Below, one piece after another: positions 1 through 8,101 of a stretch of DNA of 64,000 bases. Numbering within the stretch: position 1 is the first letter of the stretch; every line of letters begins with the position of its first letter. The position numbers and the translations under genes are program-made. The DNA is taken from contig NZ_FOXE01000012.1 in the NCBI RefSeq assembly GCF_900115635.1, positions 34,648 to 98,647 on the forward strand, written 5' to 3'. The notes under the pieces are model-generated. The model did not search any database, had not been told where the DNA came from, and saw only the letters and a program-made list of their open reading frames with translations. This DNA is from Oscillibacter sp. PC13. Its GTDB lineage: Bacteria; Bacillota; Clostridia; Oscillospirales; Oscillospiraceae.

Positions 1-324
1 GTTGCTACAATGGTTATAGTTGCCGGTACGGCAGTACATGCATTTGTTGCAAAGCCGTGCGGGAGCCTCTGCGGTTACGCGGTCACCCGGTTTGAACATG
101 GTTACGCCTTCACCGATTTCCAGAACAACGCCGGAAAACTCATGGCCCAGAACCACGGGGGGACGATTGCGGAACTTATCCTCGCGGATATGGAGATCTG
201 TACCGCAGACACAGGCGGCCTTTACTTCCACCAGGAGCTCACCGGCACCTGGTTTTTGAGGGTCCGGGAAATCGATGTAGGAGACATGTCCTGGTCCCTT
301 TTCTGTTTTGACAACTGCTTTCAT
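1..324 (-). CDS. Zinc-dependent alcohol/polyol dehydrogenase, MDR family (3' part missing)
   Basis: Medium-chain NAD(P)-dependent dehydrogenase of the sorbitol / threonine dehydrogenase-like group, oxidising an alcohol to a ketone or aldehyde. Only the first 108 residues lie in the window. Visible are the catalytic zinc ligands (CGTDLH near residue 39 and GHE near residue 62) and the four-cysteine structural zinc lobe (CNKCMYC then a Cys seven residues on). The ATG at 324 follows a GGAAAGGTGG ribosome site. It is the last visible gene of the TRAP/transketolase operon on the same strand, so a sugar, sugar acid or polyol substrate is likely. The exact substrate cannot be read from this fragment. 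Confidence 0.85.
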   Translation of the reverse strand, partial: MKAVVKTEKGPGHVSYIDFPDPQKPGAGELLVEVKAACVCGTDLHIREDKFRNRPPVVLGHEFSGVVLEIGEGVTMFKPGDRVTAEAPARLCNKCMYCRTGNYNHCSN

Positions 325-370
325 GCGAGTTACCACCTTTCCATGATTGGCTGCGGATATGCCGCAGATG

Positions 371-919
371 TCAGATATGCTTGAACCAACGCTGAATCCC
401 AACAGTCAAACTTGTCTTGCAGCGCAGACGGCCGGGAAGAAGACCGGCTTCCATCCAGATCTGCAGACGGTGATGCTCATCAGGGGAAAGTGCACCTGTA
501 GGGGCAATATAGGCATGCCGTGAATCGGAGTAAAGATAGTAGGCGTCCTGCACCTGGTAGACACGCCACAACTGCTTCCAACCGAACTGCGCGGTTTGCG
601 TATCCCCCTGACGGACTGTCACACCTGCAGAGGTGATGCTGAGCCGGTAAATCTCCCTTCCACTCAGATTTTCAGAGGCCTTCAACTGCATCCGGATCAA
701 AAGCTGGATCAGGCGGCGAATGAGAAAAGGACTCAAAAGTCCCATGGCCACTGCCAGAATGACCAGACCATTTTGCCCTCTGCGCAGTGCATAGACTGCG
801 CAGAGGAACATACCGGCAGGGAACAGGTTGGTCCAGTAATATTTGCCGTTTTTGTAGACGGTATTGAACAGATAGTACCGCCCAAACAATTCCGTGCTGT
901 ATTGTGTTTGGATGTCCAT
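371..919 (-). CDS. YcxB-like membrane protein
   Basis: Protein of 182 residues with two predicted membrane segments close together (about residues 32-50 and 53-72), followed by a soluble C-terminal half with the pattern of YcxB-like proteins (strands around a VTVRQGDTQTAQFGWKQL-type stretch). The function of that family is unknown. It starts 7 bases after the dctM stop, so it is probably co-transcribed with the TRAP genes. It may be a passenger gene; nothing in it suggests an enzyme or a transport subunit. Confidence 0.6.
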   Translation of the reverse strand: MDIQTQYSTELFGRYYLFNTVYKNGKYYWTNLFPAGMFLCAVYALRRGQNGLVILAVAMGLLSPFLIRRLIQLLIRMQLKASENLSGREIYRLSITSAGVTVRQGDTQTAQFGWKQLWRVYQVQDAYYLYSDSRHAYIAPTGALSPDEHHRLQIWMEAGLLPGRLRCKTSLTVGIQRWFKHI

Positions 920-925
920 TCCGAA

Positions 926-2203
926 TCAGGCAAAGCTTGCCAAAAGATCCGGCAGCCACAGGACAGACTGCGGCACATAAGTTACAAACAGCAGAACCAC
1001 AATACAGACCGTGCACCAGGGCCAGATGGATTTTACCAGCTTGTTGGCTTCAATACCGGTGGCTGAGGCGGTGGTGTACAGGCAGGTTCCGACAGGAGGC
1101 GTCAGCAGTCCAACTGTCAGGTTCAGACAGACAATCATGCCGAAGTGAACCGGGTTAAAGCCGTACTGGGCAATGATGGGCATCAAGACGGGAACCAGAA
1201 TGATAACGGCGGGAGTTGCATCCATCAGCATGCCGACTACCAGCAGCATCAGATTGATCAACAGCAGTATGACATATTTATTATCGGACAGTCCAATCAC
1301 AAAGTTTGCAATCTTGGTTGGAATCTGGTCAAATGCAAGCGTATAGCCAAAAACGCCACCCATTGCGCCAATCATCAGAACGGCGGCTGCAGAAACAGCA
1401 GATTTCAGCAGGCACTTATACATATTCTGTACGGTAATAGTGCGGTAGATAAACATGCCCACCAGGAAAATCAGCGTAGAGAGCACGGCAGCAGCCTCTG
1501 TGGCTGTACAGATACCGGTGGCGATGCACAGCAATGCGACTGCCGGGGAGAGCAAAGAGAAAGCAGCATGCCGAAAAGCTTTCCATATCTCACCCTTGGC
1601 AGGCTTGGAGCCTACCGGCCAGTCCCGCTTGCGGCTGAAGAAGAATATGACGATAAACAAAGCAATTGCCAGATAGATACCGACAGATACACCGCACAGG
1701 AACAGATCCCGGACGGAGATACCGGCCTGGCAGGCATAGATGACAAACAGCAGCCCTGGAGGAATCATGGGACCAATTACAGCGGTGGCACCGATCAGGC
1801 CGGCGGAAAAGGTCTCGCCGTAGCCGTCTTTCACCAGGTTGGGGTACATAACGCTGCCAAGCAGTGCAGCCTCCGCATTTGCAGAGCCAAGGGAAGCACC
1901 CAGCATGGCGCCAAGCAAGACAGTGGCATAGCAAAGGCTGCCCTTGACCCGGCCGATCAGCACACGGGCCAGGTTGCAGAGCCGATCCACGTCACCGGAC
2001 AGGCCCATCAGTTCACCAGCCAGTAAGAACAGCGGGATTGCCAGCAGACTGTAGTTATTGGCGGAAGAGAAGAGCTTCTGCGGAAGGGCCGTCATCATCT
2101 CCGGGTTCATAGAAACCATGTGGACGATGCCGGACAGGCCAAGCACCAAGGCAATGGGAACACCAATCAGAAGAGAGAAGATAAAAACAACAGCAATGAT
2201 CAT
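926..2203 (-). CDS. dctM: TRAP transporter large permease DctM
   Basis: Large membrane subunit (425 residues, usual family length) of a tripartite ATP-independent periplasmic transporter, which imports organic acids or related solutes with Na+. The chain is hydrophobic throughout with about twelve membrane segments. DctM-type stretches are visible: PLFLLAGELM near residue 57, a GAMLGASLGSANAEAA helix near residue 98, and LLTPPVGTCLY near residue 370. Its ATG overlaps the dctQ stop by 4 bases, so the two membrane subunits are translationally coupled. The substrate is set by DctP and is not predictable from this protein. Confidence 0.95.
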   Translation of the reverse strand: MIIAVVFIFSLLIGVPIALVLGLSGIVHMVSMNPEMMTALPQKLFSSANNYSLLAIPLFLLAGELMGLSGDVDRLCNLARVLIGRVKGSLCYATVLLGAMLGASLGSANAEAALLGSVMYPNLVKDGYGETFSAGLIGATAVIGPMIPPGLLFVIYACQAGISVRDLFLCGVSVGIYLAIALFIVIFFFSRKRDWPVGSKPAKGEIWKAFRHAAFSLLSPAVALLCIATGICTATEAAAVLSTLIFLVGMFIYRTITVQNMYKCLLKSAVSAAAVLMIGAMGGVFGYTLAFDQIPTKIANFVIGLSDNKYVILLLINLMLLVVGMLMDATPAVIILVPVLMPIIAQYGFNPVHFGMIVCLNLTVGLLTPPVGTCLYTTASATGIEANKLVKSIWPWCTVCIVVLLFVTYVPQSVLWLPDLLASFA

Positions 2204-2715
2204 TCGGTGAACGCTCCTTCCTCTTCCACCTTGATTTCCGTGCCACGAATATGGCTGACTAGGCGGTTAATGGTGCTCAGCTCCATCAAAAAGCCGGAGA
2301 TGGGAACCAAGCAGTAAAAAACGATAACGGGAATTTGCAGGGTCGGCGTCTTCTGCTTCAAAACCGTGGGTGTGGAGCAGAGTTTAAAGCCGTAATAGGC
2401 AATTGCAAACATCAAAACCATAATCATCAGGTCGCTGATGATGCAAAGGACTTTCTGAATCTTTGGAGGAAATGCTTCGCGGACAAAGGTGATACCGGCC
2501 ATTTTATCGCTGCGCAGTGCCACACATCCACCCAGATACGTGATGACGACCAACAGGTATGTAGAAATCTCATCAATCCAAGGCTGAGGATTGTTGAACA
2601 CATAGCGGGCGATGACACCTAGAAAAACAATGATCATCTGCACAAACAGAGCAATGGCAGTGACCAATTTGAAGAATCGGCTCAGCTGTTCTTCGAATTT
2701 ATTGAATGCTTTCAT
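2200..2715 (-). CDS. dctQ: TRAP transporter small permease DctQ
   Basis: Small membrane subunit (171 residues) of the TRAP transporter, with four predicted membrane segments and the family motif area NPQPWIDEISTYLLVVITYLGG near residues 40-60. The ATG at 2715 was chosen because a GAGAGG ribosome site precedes it and the longer reading frame has no site. It lies between dctP and dctM in the usual P-Q-M order, and overlaps dctM by ATGA. The gap to dctP holds a strong hairpin, which may set a lower level for the membrane subunits than for the binding protein. Confidence 0.93.
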   Translation of the reverse strand: MKAFNKFEEQLSRFFKLVTAIALFVQMIIVFLGVIARYVFNNPQPWIDEISTYLLVVITYLGGCVALRSDKMAGITFVREAFPPKIQKVLCIISDLMIMVLMFAIAYYGFKLCSTPTVLKQKTPTLQIPVIVFYCLVPISGFLMELSTINRLVSHIRGTEIKVEEEGAFTE

Positions 2716-2748
2716 GTTTTTACCTCTCGGCGTTGATAAAAGCTCCCA

Positions 2749-2781
2749 GGCGGTGCGGCGCGCTAAGGGCACCGCACCGCC
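2749..2781 (-). terminator. Hairpin between dctP and dctQ
   Basis: A perfect 10-bp stem (GGCGGTGCGG with CCGCACCGCC) around a 13-base loop lies between the dctP stop and the dctQ start. No long T run follows on the minus strand, only a short TTTT further on. It is therefore more likely a partial terminator or an mRNA-stabilising hairpin than a full stop. Confidence 0.6.
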
Positions 2782-2857
2782 GCCTTATGGCCGTAGGGAA
2801 GTTCTTCATTCGGGATGATACGAGAAAAGGAAACACAGTCCTTCAAACTCGAACAAG

Positions 2858-3919
2858 TTACTTGGAAACGGCTTCCTTAGCGGCTGCAACCAGTTCGGCA
2901 ACCTCGGGGATCTCAGAAGAATACTTGTCAATGACAGGCTGAACAGCGTCATAGAGGGGCTGCATGTCGATTTCGCAGACGGTCAGGCCGTTATCTTGCA
3001 GCGTCTGGATGGCAGTGTCGTTCTGCGCAACAGAGCAGTCGTAGGAAGCCTTGGCAGCCTCAGCACCAGCCTCCATGATGATGGCCTGGTCGTCAGCGGA
3101 GACACCGTTATAGGCAGAGCTGGACATCAGCAGGACCATGGTGTTGTTGAAGTGGCCGGAGACGGTCATGTACTTGGAGACCTCATAGAACTTGGAGGTC
3201 ACAGCACCAACAGCATCGGACTCGAAGCCGTCAATGGTGCCCTGCTGCATGGCGGAGTAGATATCGTTATAGGCCAGGGAGACAGGGTTCATACCAACGG
3301 CAGTGAAGATCTCCTGATGAACGGGGGTCTGCATGCAGCGGAACTTCAGACCCTTCAGATCACTGATGGAAGAGATTTCCTTGTTGGTGAACATGTGACG
3401 GAAGGGCTGATACAGGAAAGACACGCCAACAACGTCGATTTCTTCCTGCATACGATCCAAAAGCTTGCGGCCCATATCGCCCTCGGTCAGAACACTGTAC
3501 ATCGCGCTCAGGTCATTCTGCCAAATATAGGGCATATCGCAGCCGACCAGGACATTTGTGAAGTTGGCAACCGTCGGCGTGGAAGTTACTGCCACGTCCA
3601 AGGTACCCATCTGCAGCATTTCCAGCATCTCGGAGTCGCCACCCAGCTGGCCGCCGGCATACAGCTCCACAGCGATGCGGCCTTCGGTCTTTTCTTCCAC
3701 ATACTGCTTAAAGGTTTCAGCTGCTACTGTGTAGGGGTGGTTTTCATCATAGGCCACAGTCCAGGCCAGACGAAGGGTCTTTCCCTCAGCGGGGGTTTCT
3801 GTGCTGGCATCGCCAGCGGCAGCGGGGGTTTCTGTGCTGGATCCAGAGCTGGAGCCGCAACCGGCCAGGAGAGACATGGTCATCAGCAGGGCCAGTGCCA
3901 GAGAGAGCATTCTTTTCAT
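2858..3919 (-). CDS. dctP: TRAP transporter solute-binding lipoprotein DctP
   Basis: Extracytoplasmic solute receptor of 353 residues. Residues 1-20 are a lipoprotein signal peptide, with the lipobox LLAGC giving Cys21 as the lipidated residue, then a Ser/Thr/Ala-rich linker. The body has DctP-type features: GGQLGGDSEMLEMLQMGTLD near 107-126 and a conserved Arg/Phe region KFRCMQTPVHQEIF near 192. It captures the substrate outside the membrane and hands it to DctQM. It is the first TRAP gene, directly after the transketolase pair and with a GGAGG ribosome site, so uptake and the first catabolic steps are made together. Confidence 0.95.
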   Translation of the reverse strand: MKRMLSLALALLMTMSLLAGCGSSSGSSTETPAAAGDASTETPAEGKTLRLAWTVAYDENHPYTVAAETFKQYVEEKTEGRIAVELYAGGQLGGDSEMLEMLQMGTLDVAVTSTPTVANFTNVLVGCDMPYIWQNDLSAMYSVLTEGDMGRKLLDRMQEEIDVVGVSFLYQPFRHMFTNKEISSISDLKGLKFRCMQTPVHQEIFTAVGMNPVSLAYNDIYSAMQQGTIDGFESDAVGAVTSKFYEVSKYMTVSGHFNNTMVLLMSSSAYNGVSADDQAIIMEAGAEAAKASYDCSVAQNDTAIQTLQDNGLTVCEIDMQPLYDAVQPVIDKYSSEIPEVAELVAAAKEAVSK

Positions 3920-3966
3920 TTTGGTACCTCCATCTTTTTCTTTTTTAATAAAGCGCAGACTGCTTC

Positions 3967-4923
3967 TTATTTAAGCAGATCCAACGCAATATTACAAACA
4001 CTATCTGCATCCATGTGGTAGGAATCCCACAGCAGCTCCGCGGATGCCACACCGCCGAATACATCGGGAATACCCAAAATTTTGACAACCGCCTTTTCAC
4101 CCTTTACGGCGGCGACCGTCTCAGCCACGGCACTGCCCAGGCCGCCATTGATATTGTGCTCCTCCAGGGTGATAATGGCTTTGGTTTCCTTTGCGGCCTT
4201 TTCTACGCTCTCGTGGTCAAAAGGCTTAATGGTATGCATGTCGATGATCCGGCAGCTGACGCCTTTGGCTTCCAGCAAATCTGCAGCGGCAATGGCACGC
4301 TGCATCATCACACCGGTGGCGATTAGGGTGATATCGGAACCATCCTTGTAAGTAATGGCCTTACCAATCTGATAATCCTCCAGTTCGGAGTAGAGAACGG
4401 GAGCATCACCGCGGCCAAGGCGGATGTAAACAGGACCAGGATAAGCGACGGCTGCTTTGACGGCCTTCACGGTCTCCAGATAGTCGGACGGAGCAATCAC
4501 GGTCATATTGGGAATGGCGCGCATAATGGCCAGGTCTTCCTCACAGAAGTGAGTGGCGCCTGCAGTGCCGATGCTCAGACCAGAGTGAGTCGTAACAATT
4601 TTGACATTGAGCTTGGGATAGGCGATGGATGTGCGCACCTGCTCGCCGGAACGGAGGCAGGCGAACACAGAGAAGGTGCTGCAAATCGGCGTAAGTCCGC
4701 AAGTGGCAAGACCGGCGGCAGTACCCATCATGCTCTGCTCAGCGATTCCCATATTGTAGAACTTGTCTGGATATTTTTCAGCAAACTTGCAGGTCATCGT
4801 GGATTCGGACAGGTCGGCGTCCAGCACCACGACATCGTCAGTTTCTGCTCCCAGCTGCAGCAGCGCATCGGCGTATGCCGCCCGGGTAGAGCGCACCAGC
4901 GTCTTATCGTTTTCGAGTTTCAT
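3967..4923 (-). CDS. Transketolase, C-terminal subunit
   Basis: Second half of a split transketolase (318 residues): the pyrimidine-binding domain followed by the C-terminal domain. The catalytic glutamate lies in GIAEQSMMG near residue 80. The thiamine-diphosphate enzyme moves two-carbon units between sugar phosphates. The start is only 3 bases after the stop of the N-terminal subunit gene at 4927. Two-gene transketolases of this kind are common in sugar-acid and polyol operons of Clostridia and may also act on unusual keto sugars. Located between an aldehyde dehydrogenase gene and a TRAP importer, it probably serves the imported compound, not general pentose metabolism. Confidence 0.93.
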   Translation of the reverse strand: MKLENDKTLVRSTRAAYADALLQLGAETDDVVVLDADLSESTMTCKFAEKYPDKFYNMGIAEQSMMGTAAGLATCGLTPICSTFSVFACLRSGEQVRTSIAYPKLNVKIVTTHSGLSIGTAGATHFCEEDLAIMRAIPNMTVIAPSDYLETVKAVKAAVAYPGPVYIRLGRGDAPVLYSELEDYQIGKAITYKDGSDITLIATGVMMQRAIAAADLLEAKGVSCRIIDMHTIKPFDHESVEKAAKETKAIITLEEHNINGGLGSAVAETVAAVKGEKAVVKILGIPDVFGGVASAELLWDSYHMDADSVCNIALDLLK

Positions 4924-4926
4924 TGC

Positions 4927-5733
4927 TCAGCCCTCCATTTCTGCCATTGCCATGGCGGCCTGCTCCGGGGTAATGGCCTTTCCATGGAATTCCACTTTGT
5001 TCTCCATGAAGGAGACACCCTTGCCCTTTACCGTTTTGGCAATGATAACGGAGGGCTTGTCCTTCACGGACTTGGCGGCGTCCACGGCCGCGCTGATGGC
5101 ATCCAGATCGTGGCCGTCAATCTCCTGGACATGCCAGCCAAAGCTGCGCCACTTGTCTGCCAGGGGCTCCAGGCCCATTACCTGCTCTGTGGGACCGTCA
5201 ATCTGGAGACCGTTCCGGTCTACAAAGGCGATGACGTTGTCCAGTTTGTAGTGGGCACCGGCCATGGCGGCCTCCCAAATCATGCCCTCCTGCTGCTCAC
5301 CGTCGCCCATCAGAACGTAAACGTAATAATCGCGGCCCTGGCGCTTGCCGGCGAGTGCCATGCCGTTGGCAACGGCAAGCCCCTGCCCCAGGGAGCCGGT
5401 GGTCATATCGGCACCAGGGACTTTGTTCATGTCCGGATGGCCAGGCAGACGGCTCCAGTTCTTGCGGAAATTCTGCAGCTCTTCCACGGGGAAATACCCA
5501 CGCTCCGCCAAAACGGAGTACAGCATCAGCGTGGCGTGACCTTTGCTCAGCACAAAGCGGTCACGGTTCGGATCCCGTGGATTCTTGGGATCGATGTGCA
5601 TTTTGTCAAAGTACAGCTCTGTGGCAATCTCCACAGCGGACAGAGAACCGCCCGGATGGCCACAGCCCGCAGTGGACAGTGTCCTGACGATATCTTTTCG
5701 AATGGTATGGCACGTTTGTTCCAGATTGCTCAT
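4927..5733 (-). CDS. Transketolase, N-terminal (ThDP pyrophosphate-binding) subunit
   Basis: First half of the split transketolase, 268 residues. The ThDP diphosphate/metal motif GDGEQQEGMIWEAAMAGAHYKLDN is near residues 140-165, and the GHPGGSLSAVEIATELYF start of the domain is near residue 25. The ATG at 5733 (MSNLEQ) follows an AAGGAGG site. A longer open frame extends upstream but has no ribosome site and no family similarity. It works as a heteromer with the next gene. No gene for a complete transketolase is seen in the window. Confidence 0.93.
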   Translation of the reverse strand: MSNLEQTCHTIRKDIVRTLSTAGCGHPGGSLSAVEIATELYFDKMHIDPKNPRDPNRDRFVLSKGHATLMLYSVLAERGYFPVEELQNFRKNWSRLPGHPDMNKVPGADMTTGSLGQGLAVANGMALAGKRQGRDYYVYVLMGDGEQQEGMIWEAAMAGAHYKLDNVIAFVDRNGLQIDGPTEQVMGLEPLADKWRSFGWHVQEIDGHDLDAISAAVDAAKSVKDKPSVIIAKTVKGKGVSFMENKVEFHGKAITPEQAAMAMAEMEG

Positions 5734-5861
5734 AACGAGTTCCTCCTTGTCTTTTTTTGACTGCAATGCAATCAAAATGCCATGCCGGCATTCCGTCGGC
5801 AGTTTGAACTTGAGTACCCCCATCAGGGGCAGCGCAGGATGGTGTCTTGCATGATGCTTTG

Positions 5862-7304
5862 TCAGCAGGGCATTTGAGTGTCCTGATACTGCATCGTAAT
5901 CCACTTCAGCTCCGTAAACTCCTCAATGGAGTAGTGCCCGCCTTCCTTCCCCACACCGCTGAGCTTAAATCCACCGGAAGGGGCAACCGTACTGCTGACA
6001 AAGGTGGTGTCGTTGACATGAACCTTTCCAATGTTCATCCGCATGGACAGGGAGAATGCCTTCTGCAGGTCATAGGTCAAAAGAGCGGAAGAGAGGCCAA
6101 ACTGGCTGTTATTGCACAGAGATAGGGCATCCTCGGCGTCTTCGGCACGGATGATGGAGGTAATGGGTCCAAAACTCTCTTGATCGAAGATATCCATTTC
6201 CGGAGTAACGTCGGCCAGAACGGTAGGCTCATAAAAGGGACCATCGTGGTTGCCGCCGGTCAGAAGGCGTGCGCCCTTGCTTAAGGCGTCCTGCACCTGG
6301 CGATCAATCACCTCACACTGGTGGACGTCAATCAAAGGACCAATTACCGTATCATGATCTCTGGGATCGCCAACCTTAAAGCCTTTTGCACGCTCCGTAA
6401 ATTTCAAACAGAATTCGTCGTAAGAAGGGGCCTCTACAATAATGCGGGAAGTGGCCATACATACCTGCCCCTGGTGGAAAAACGCACCGTAACCGGCCAG
6501 GTGGACGGCTTGGTCAATGGGATAATCCTTCAGGACAATCATGGGGTTCTTTCCACCCAACTCCATGGTATAGCGTTTGAGATGGGAAGCGGCCTGCTGG
6601 GCAATTTCAAGACCGACATCACTGGAACCGGTAAAGGTTACCATGCGGACCCGCGGGTCGCCTACCAGCTGTGTCCCCATCAGCTTACCAGAACAGGGAA
6701 CCACATTCAAAACGCCGGCCGGCAGTCCTGCTTCGTGAAAAATCTTGGAGATGATGTAACCGGTGATGGGCGTGGCGGAGGCGGGCTTCAGAATGAAGGT
6801 GTCACCGGCGGCCAACGCGTAAGAAATCTTTTTAAGAGCAAGCAGCAGGGGATAGTTAAAGGGGGCAATTCCCAGCACGACACCGACAGGGCACCGCACG
6901 GAAAAAGAAAAGTTGTTGGGGGCGGTGGGGGCGTAGACCTCGCTGCCTACGCGGCGGCATTCGCCGGCGGCTGTCCGCAGGACCCCGATGCTTCCGGCAA
7001 CCTCCTGGGTGGCTTTTTTCCAGGTGGAGCCACTTTCACTAATCAGCAGTTCAACCGCCTCCGCCTGCATGGTACTCAACTGCTCAGCGGCTTTCAGCAA
7101 AATCTGTTCCCGCAGAGCCACTGGGGAAACGGACCAGCTTTCAAAAGCTGCCTGGGCGGAGGACAGCGCATACTCCAAATCCTTCGGCCCAGCCGTTTGG
7201 ACCCGTGCAATCAACTCGTCATTTGCAGGGTTCCGGTCATCTGTCCATTTTCCGTCGATAGAAGAGACCCATGCGCCGTTTATATATGGGATGTATTCTT
7301 TCAT
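5862..7304 (-). CDS. NAD(P)-dependent aldehyde dehydrogenase
   Basis: Aldehyde dehydrogenase superfamily protein of 480 residues, normal length. The catalytic cysteine is C282 (GQVCMATSR), the general base is E248 (MELGGKNP), and N150 in APFNYPL completes the active site. It oxidises an aldehyde to an acid with NAD(P)+. The start at 7304 has an AAAGGAG site; the open frame runs further upstream through the promoter region and should not be used. It is the first gene of the operon, divergent from the HxlR regulator. Likely substrates are hydroxy-aldehydes derived from the TRAP-imported compound. It resembles benzaldehyde / lactaldehyde-type dehydrogenases, but substrate assignment is not possible here. 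Confidence 0.92.
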   Translation of the reverse strand: MKEYIPYINGAWVSSIDGKWTDDRNPANDELIARVQTAGPKDLEYALSSAQAAFESWSVSPVALREQILLKAAEQLSTMQAEAVELLISESGSTWKKATQEVAGSIGVLRTAAGECRRVGSEVYAPTAPNNFSFSVRCPVGVVLGIAPFNYPLLLALKKISYALAAGDTFILKPASATPITGYIISKIFHEAGLPAGVLNVVPCSGKLMGTQLVGDPRVRMVTFTGSSDVGLEIAQQAASHLKRYTMELGGKNPMIVLKDYPIDQAVHLAGYGAFFHQGQVCMATSRIIVEAPSYDEFCLKFTERAKGFKVGDPRDHDTVIGPLIDVHQCEVIDRQVQDALSKGARLLTGGNHDGPFYEPTVLADVTPEMDIFDQESFGPITSIIRAEDAEDALSLCNNSQFGLSSALLTYDLQKAFSLSMRMNIGKVHVNDTTFVSSTVAPSGGFKLSGVGKEGGHYSIEEFTELKWITMQYQDTQMPC

Positions 7305-7364
7305 TGCAAGAAACTCCTTTCTGCTTCTACGCAATCGGATACGTGGCATACGCAACAAAAATAT

Positions 7365-7388
7365 TTGCATTTTTTGTTTAAAATGCAA
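7365..7388. promoter_or_regulatory. Palindromic operator candidate between aldehyde dehydrogenase and hxlR-type genes
   Basis: Perfect inverted repeat TTGCATTTT with AAAATGCAA around a 6-base centre. It lies 60-85 bases upstream of the aldehyde dehydrogenase start and on the far side of the HxlR promoter. The size and symmetry suit a dimeric winged-helix regulator such as the divergent HxlR protein. That this protein binds here is inference. Confidence 0.5.
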
Positions 7389-7456
7389 AACAATTTGACA
7401 ATAACGAACGCCGTTTGTGTCGACTGTACCAAAATGATAGCAGAATAAAAGCACAG

Positions 7457-7486
7457 TTGCAAGAACGCACTTTTTTCTGGTATAAT
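7457..7486 (+). promoter_or_regulatory. Sigma-A promoter for the HxlR-family gene
   Basis: TTGCAA at 7457-7462, an 18-base spacer and TATAAT at 7481-7486, with a TG one base before the -10 (extended -10). The transcript would start about 45 bases before the HxlR gene. Confidence 0.65.
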
Positions 7487-7536
7487 TACATAAAAGAAAT
7501 AGACTTACAAAAATGTAATGAAAGGGTCGGGGGACG

Positions 7537-7956
7537 ATGAAATTTAAGAACCCCAGAGAGGTAAGCCCGGTAGAGGTCGTGTTCAGCCTTATTGGCGGGA
7601 AGTACAAGGGGGCGATTTTATGGTATCTCGCGAAAAAAGGACCGCTCCGATTCAGCGAACTGGCCAAGGATTTATCGGTTAATCCCAAGATGCTGACACA
7701 GCAGCTGCGGGCTATGGAAATGGACGAGTTGGTGCTGCGCACCGTTTATCCGGAGGTTCCTCCGCGCGTGGAATACCGGCTGACAAAGATGGGGGAGAGC
7801 CTGTTCCCAGTTGTTCAGGCAGCCCATGTGTGGGCCATTGACTATGTGCTGTCGCTCCCGGAGGATCAAGCGCCCATCACAGACAAGATGCGGCCGCCTT
7901 ACCGGAGAGGCTGGAGCGAACAAACGGACAAAAAACAGGACGCCGGGAATATGTGA
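7537..7956 (+). CDS. HxlR-family winged-helix transcriptional regulator
   Basis: DNA-binding protein of 139 residues. The HxlR pattern is clear: GGKYKGAILWYLAKKGPLRFSEL near residues 19-43, the recognition-helix region KMLTQQLRAMEMDELVLRTVYPEVPPRVEY near 52-82, and LTKMGESLFPVV after it. Such regulators often sense aldehydes, quinones or thiol stress and act next to the oxidoreductase genes they control. It is divergent from the aldehyde dehydrogenase operon, with a palindrome in the gap. It has no obvious sensing cysteine. The tail from residue 110 on is polar and poorly conserved. Confidence 0.9.
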   Translation: MKFKNPREVSPVEVVFSLIGGKYKGAILWYLAKKGPLRFSELAKDLSVNPKMLTQQLRAMEMDELVLRTVYPEVPPRVEYRLTKMGESLFPVVQAAHVWAIDYVLSLPEDQAPITDKMRPPYRRGWSEQTDKKQDAGNM

Positions 7957-8101
7957 CCGGCTGATGGAAAGGGCAGATGCGAGGAAATGATCGCGTCTGC
8001 CCGTTTGCTTTCAAAGAACATACTGATGCTGGCAGGCCGAAACAGGCATTCCAGCAGAAACGCTCCCTGGCAGCCGGAGCTGCCGGGGAGCGTTTGAAAA
8101 A

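Noticed and set aside
7305..7742. N-terminal extension of the aldehyde dehydrogenase frame
   Set aside because: It covers the divergent promoter, operator and the start of the HxlR gene; the family start with ribosome site is at 7304.
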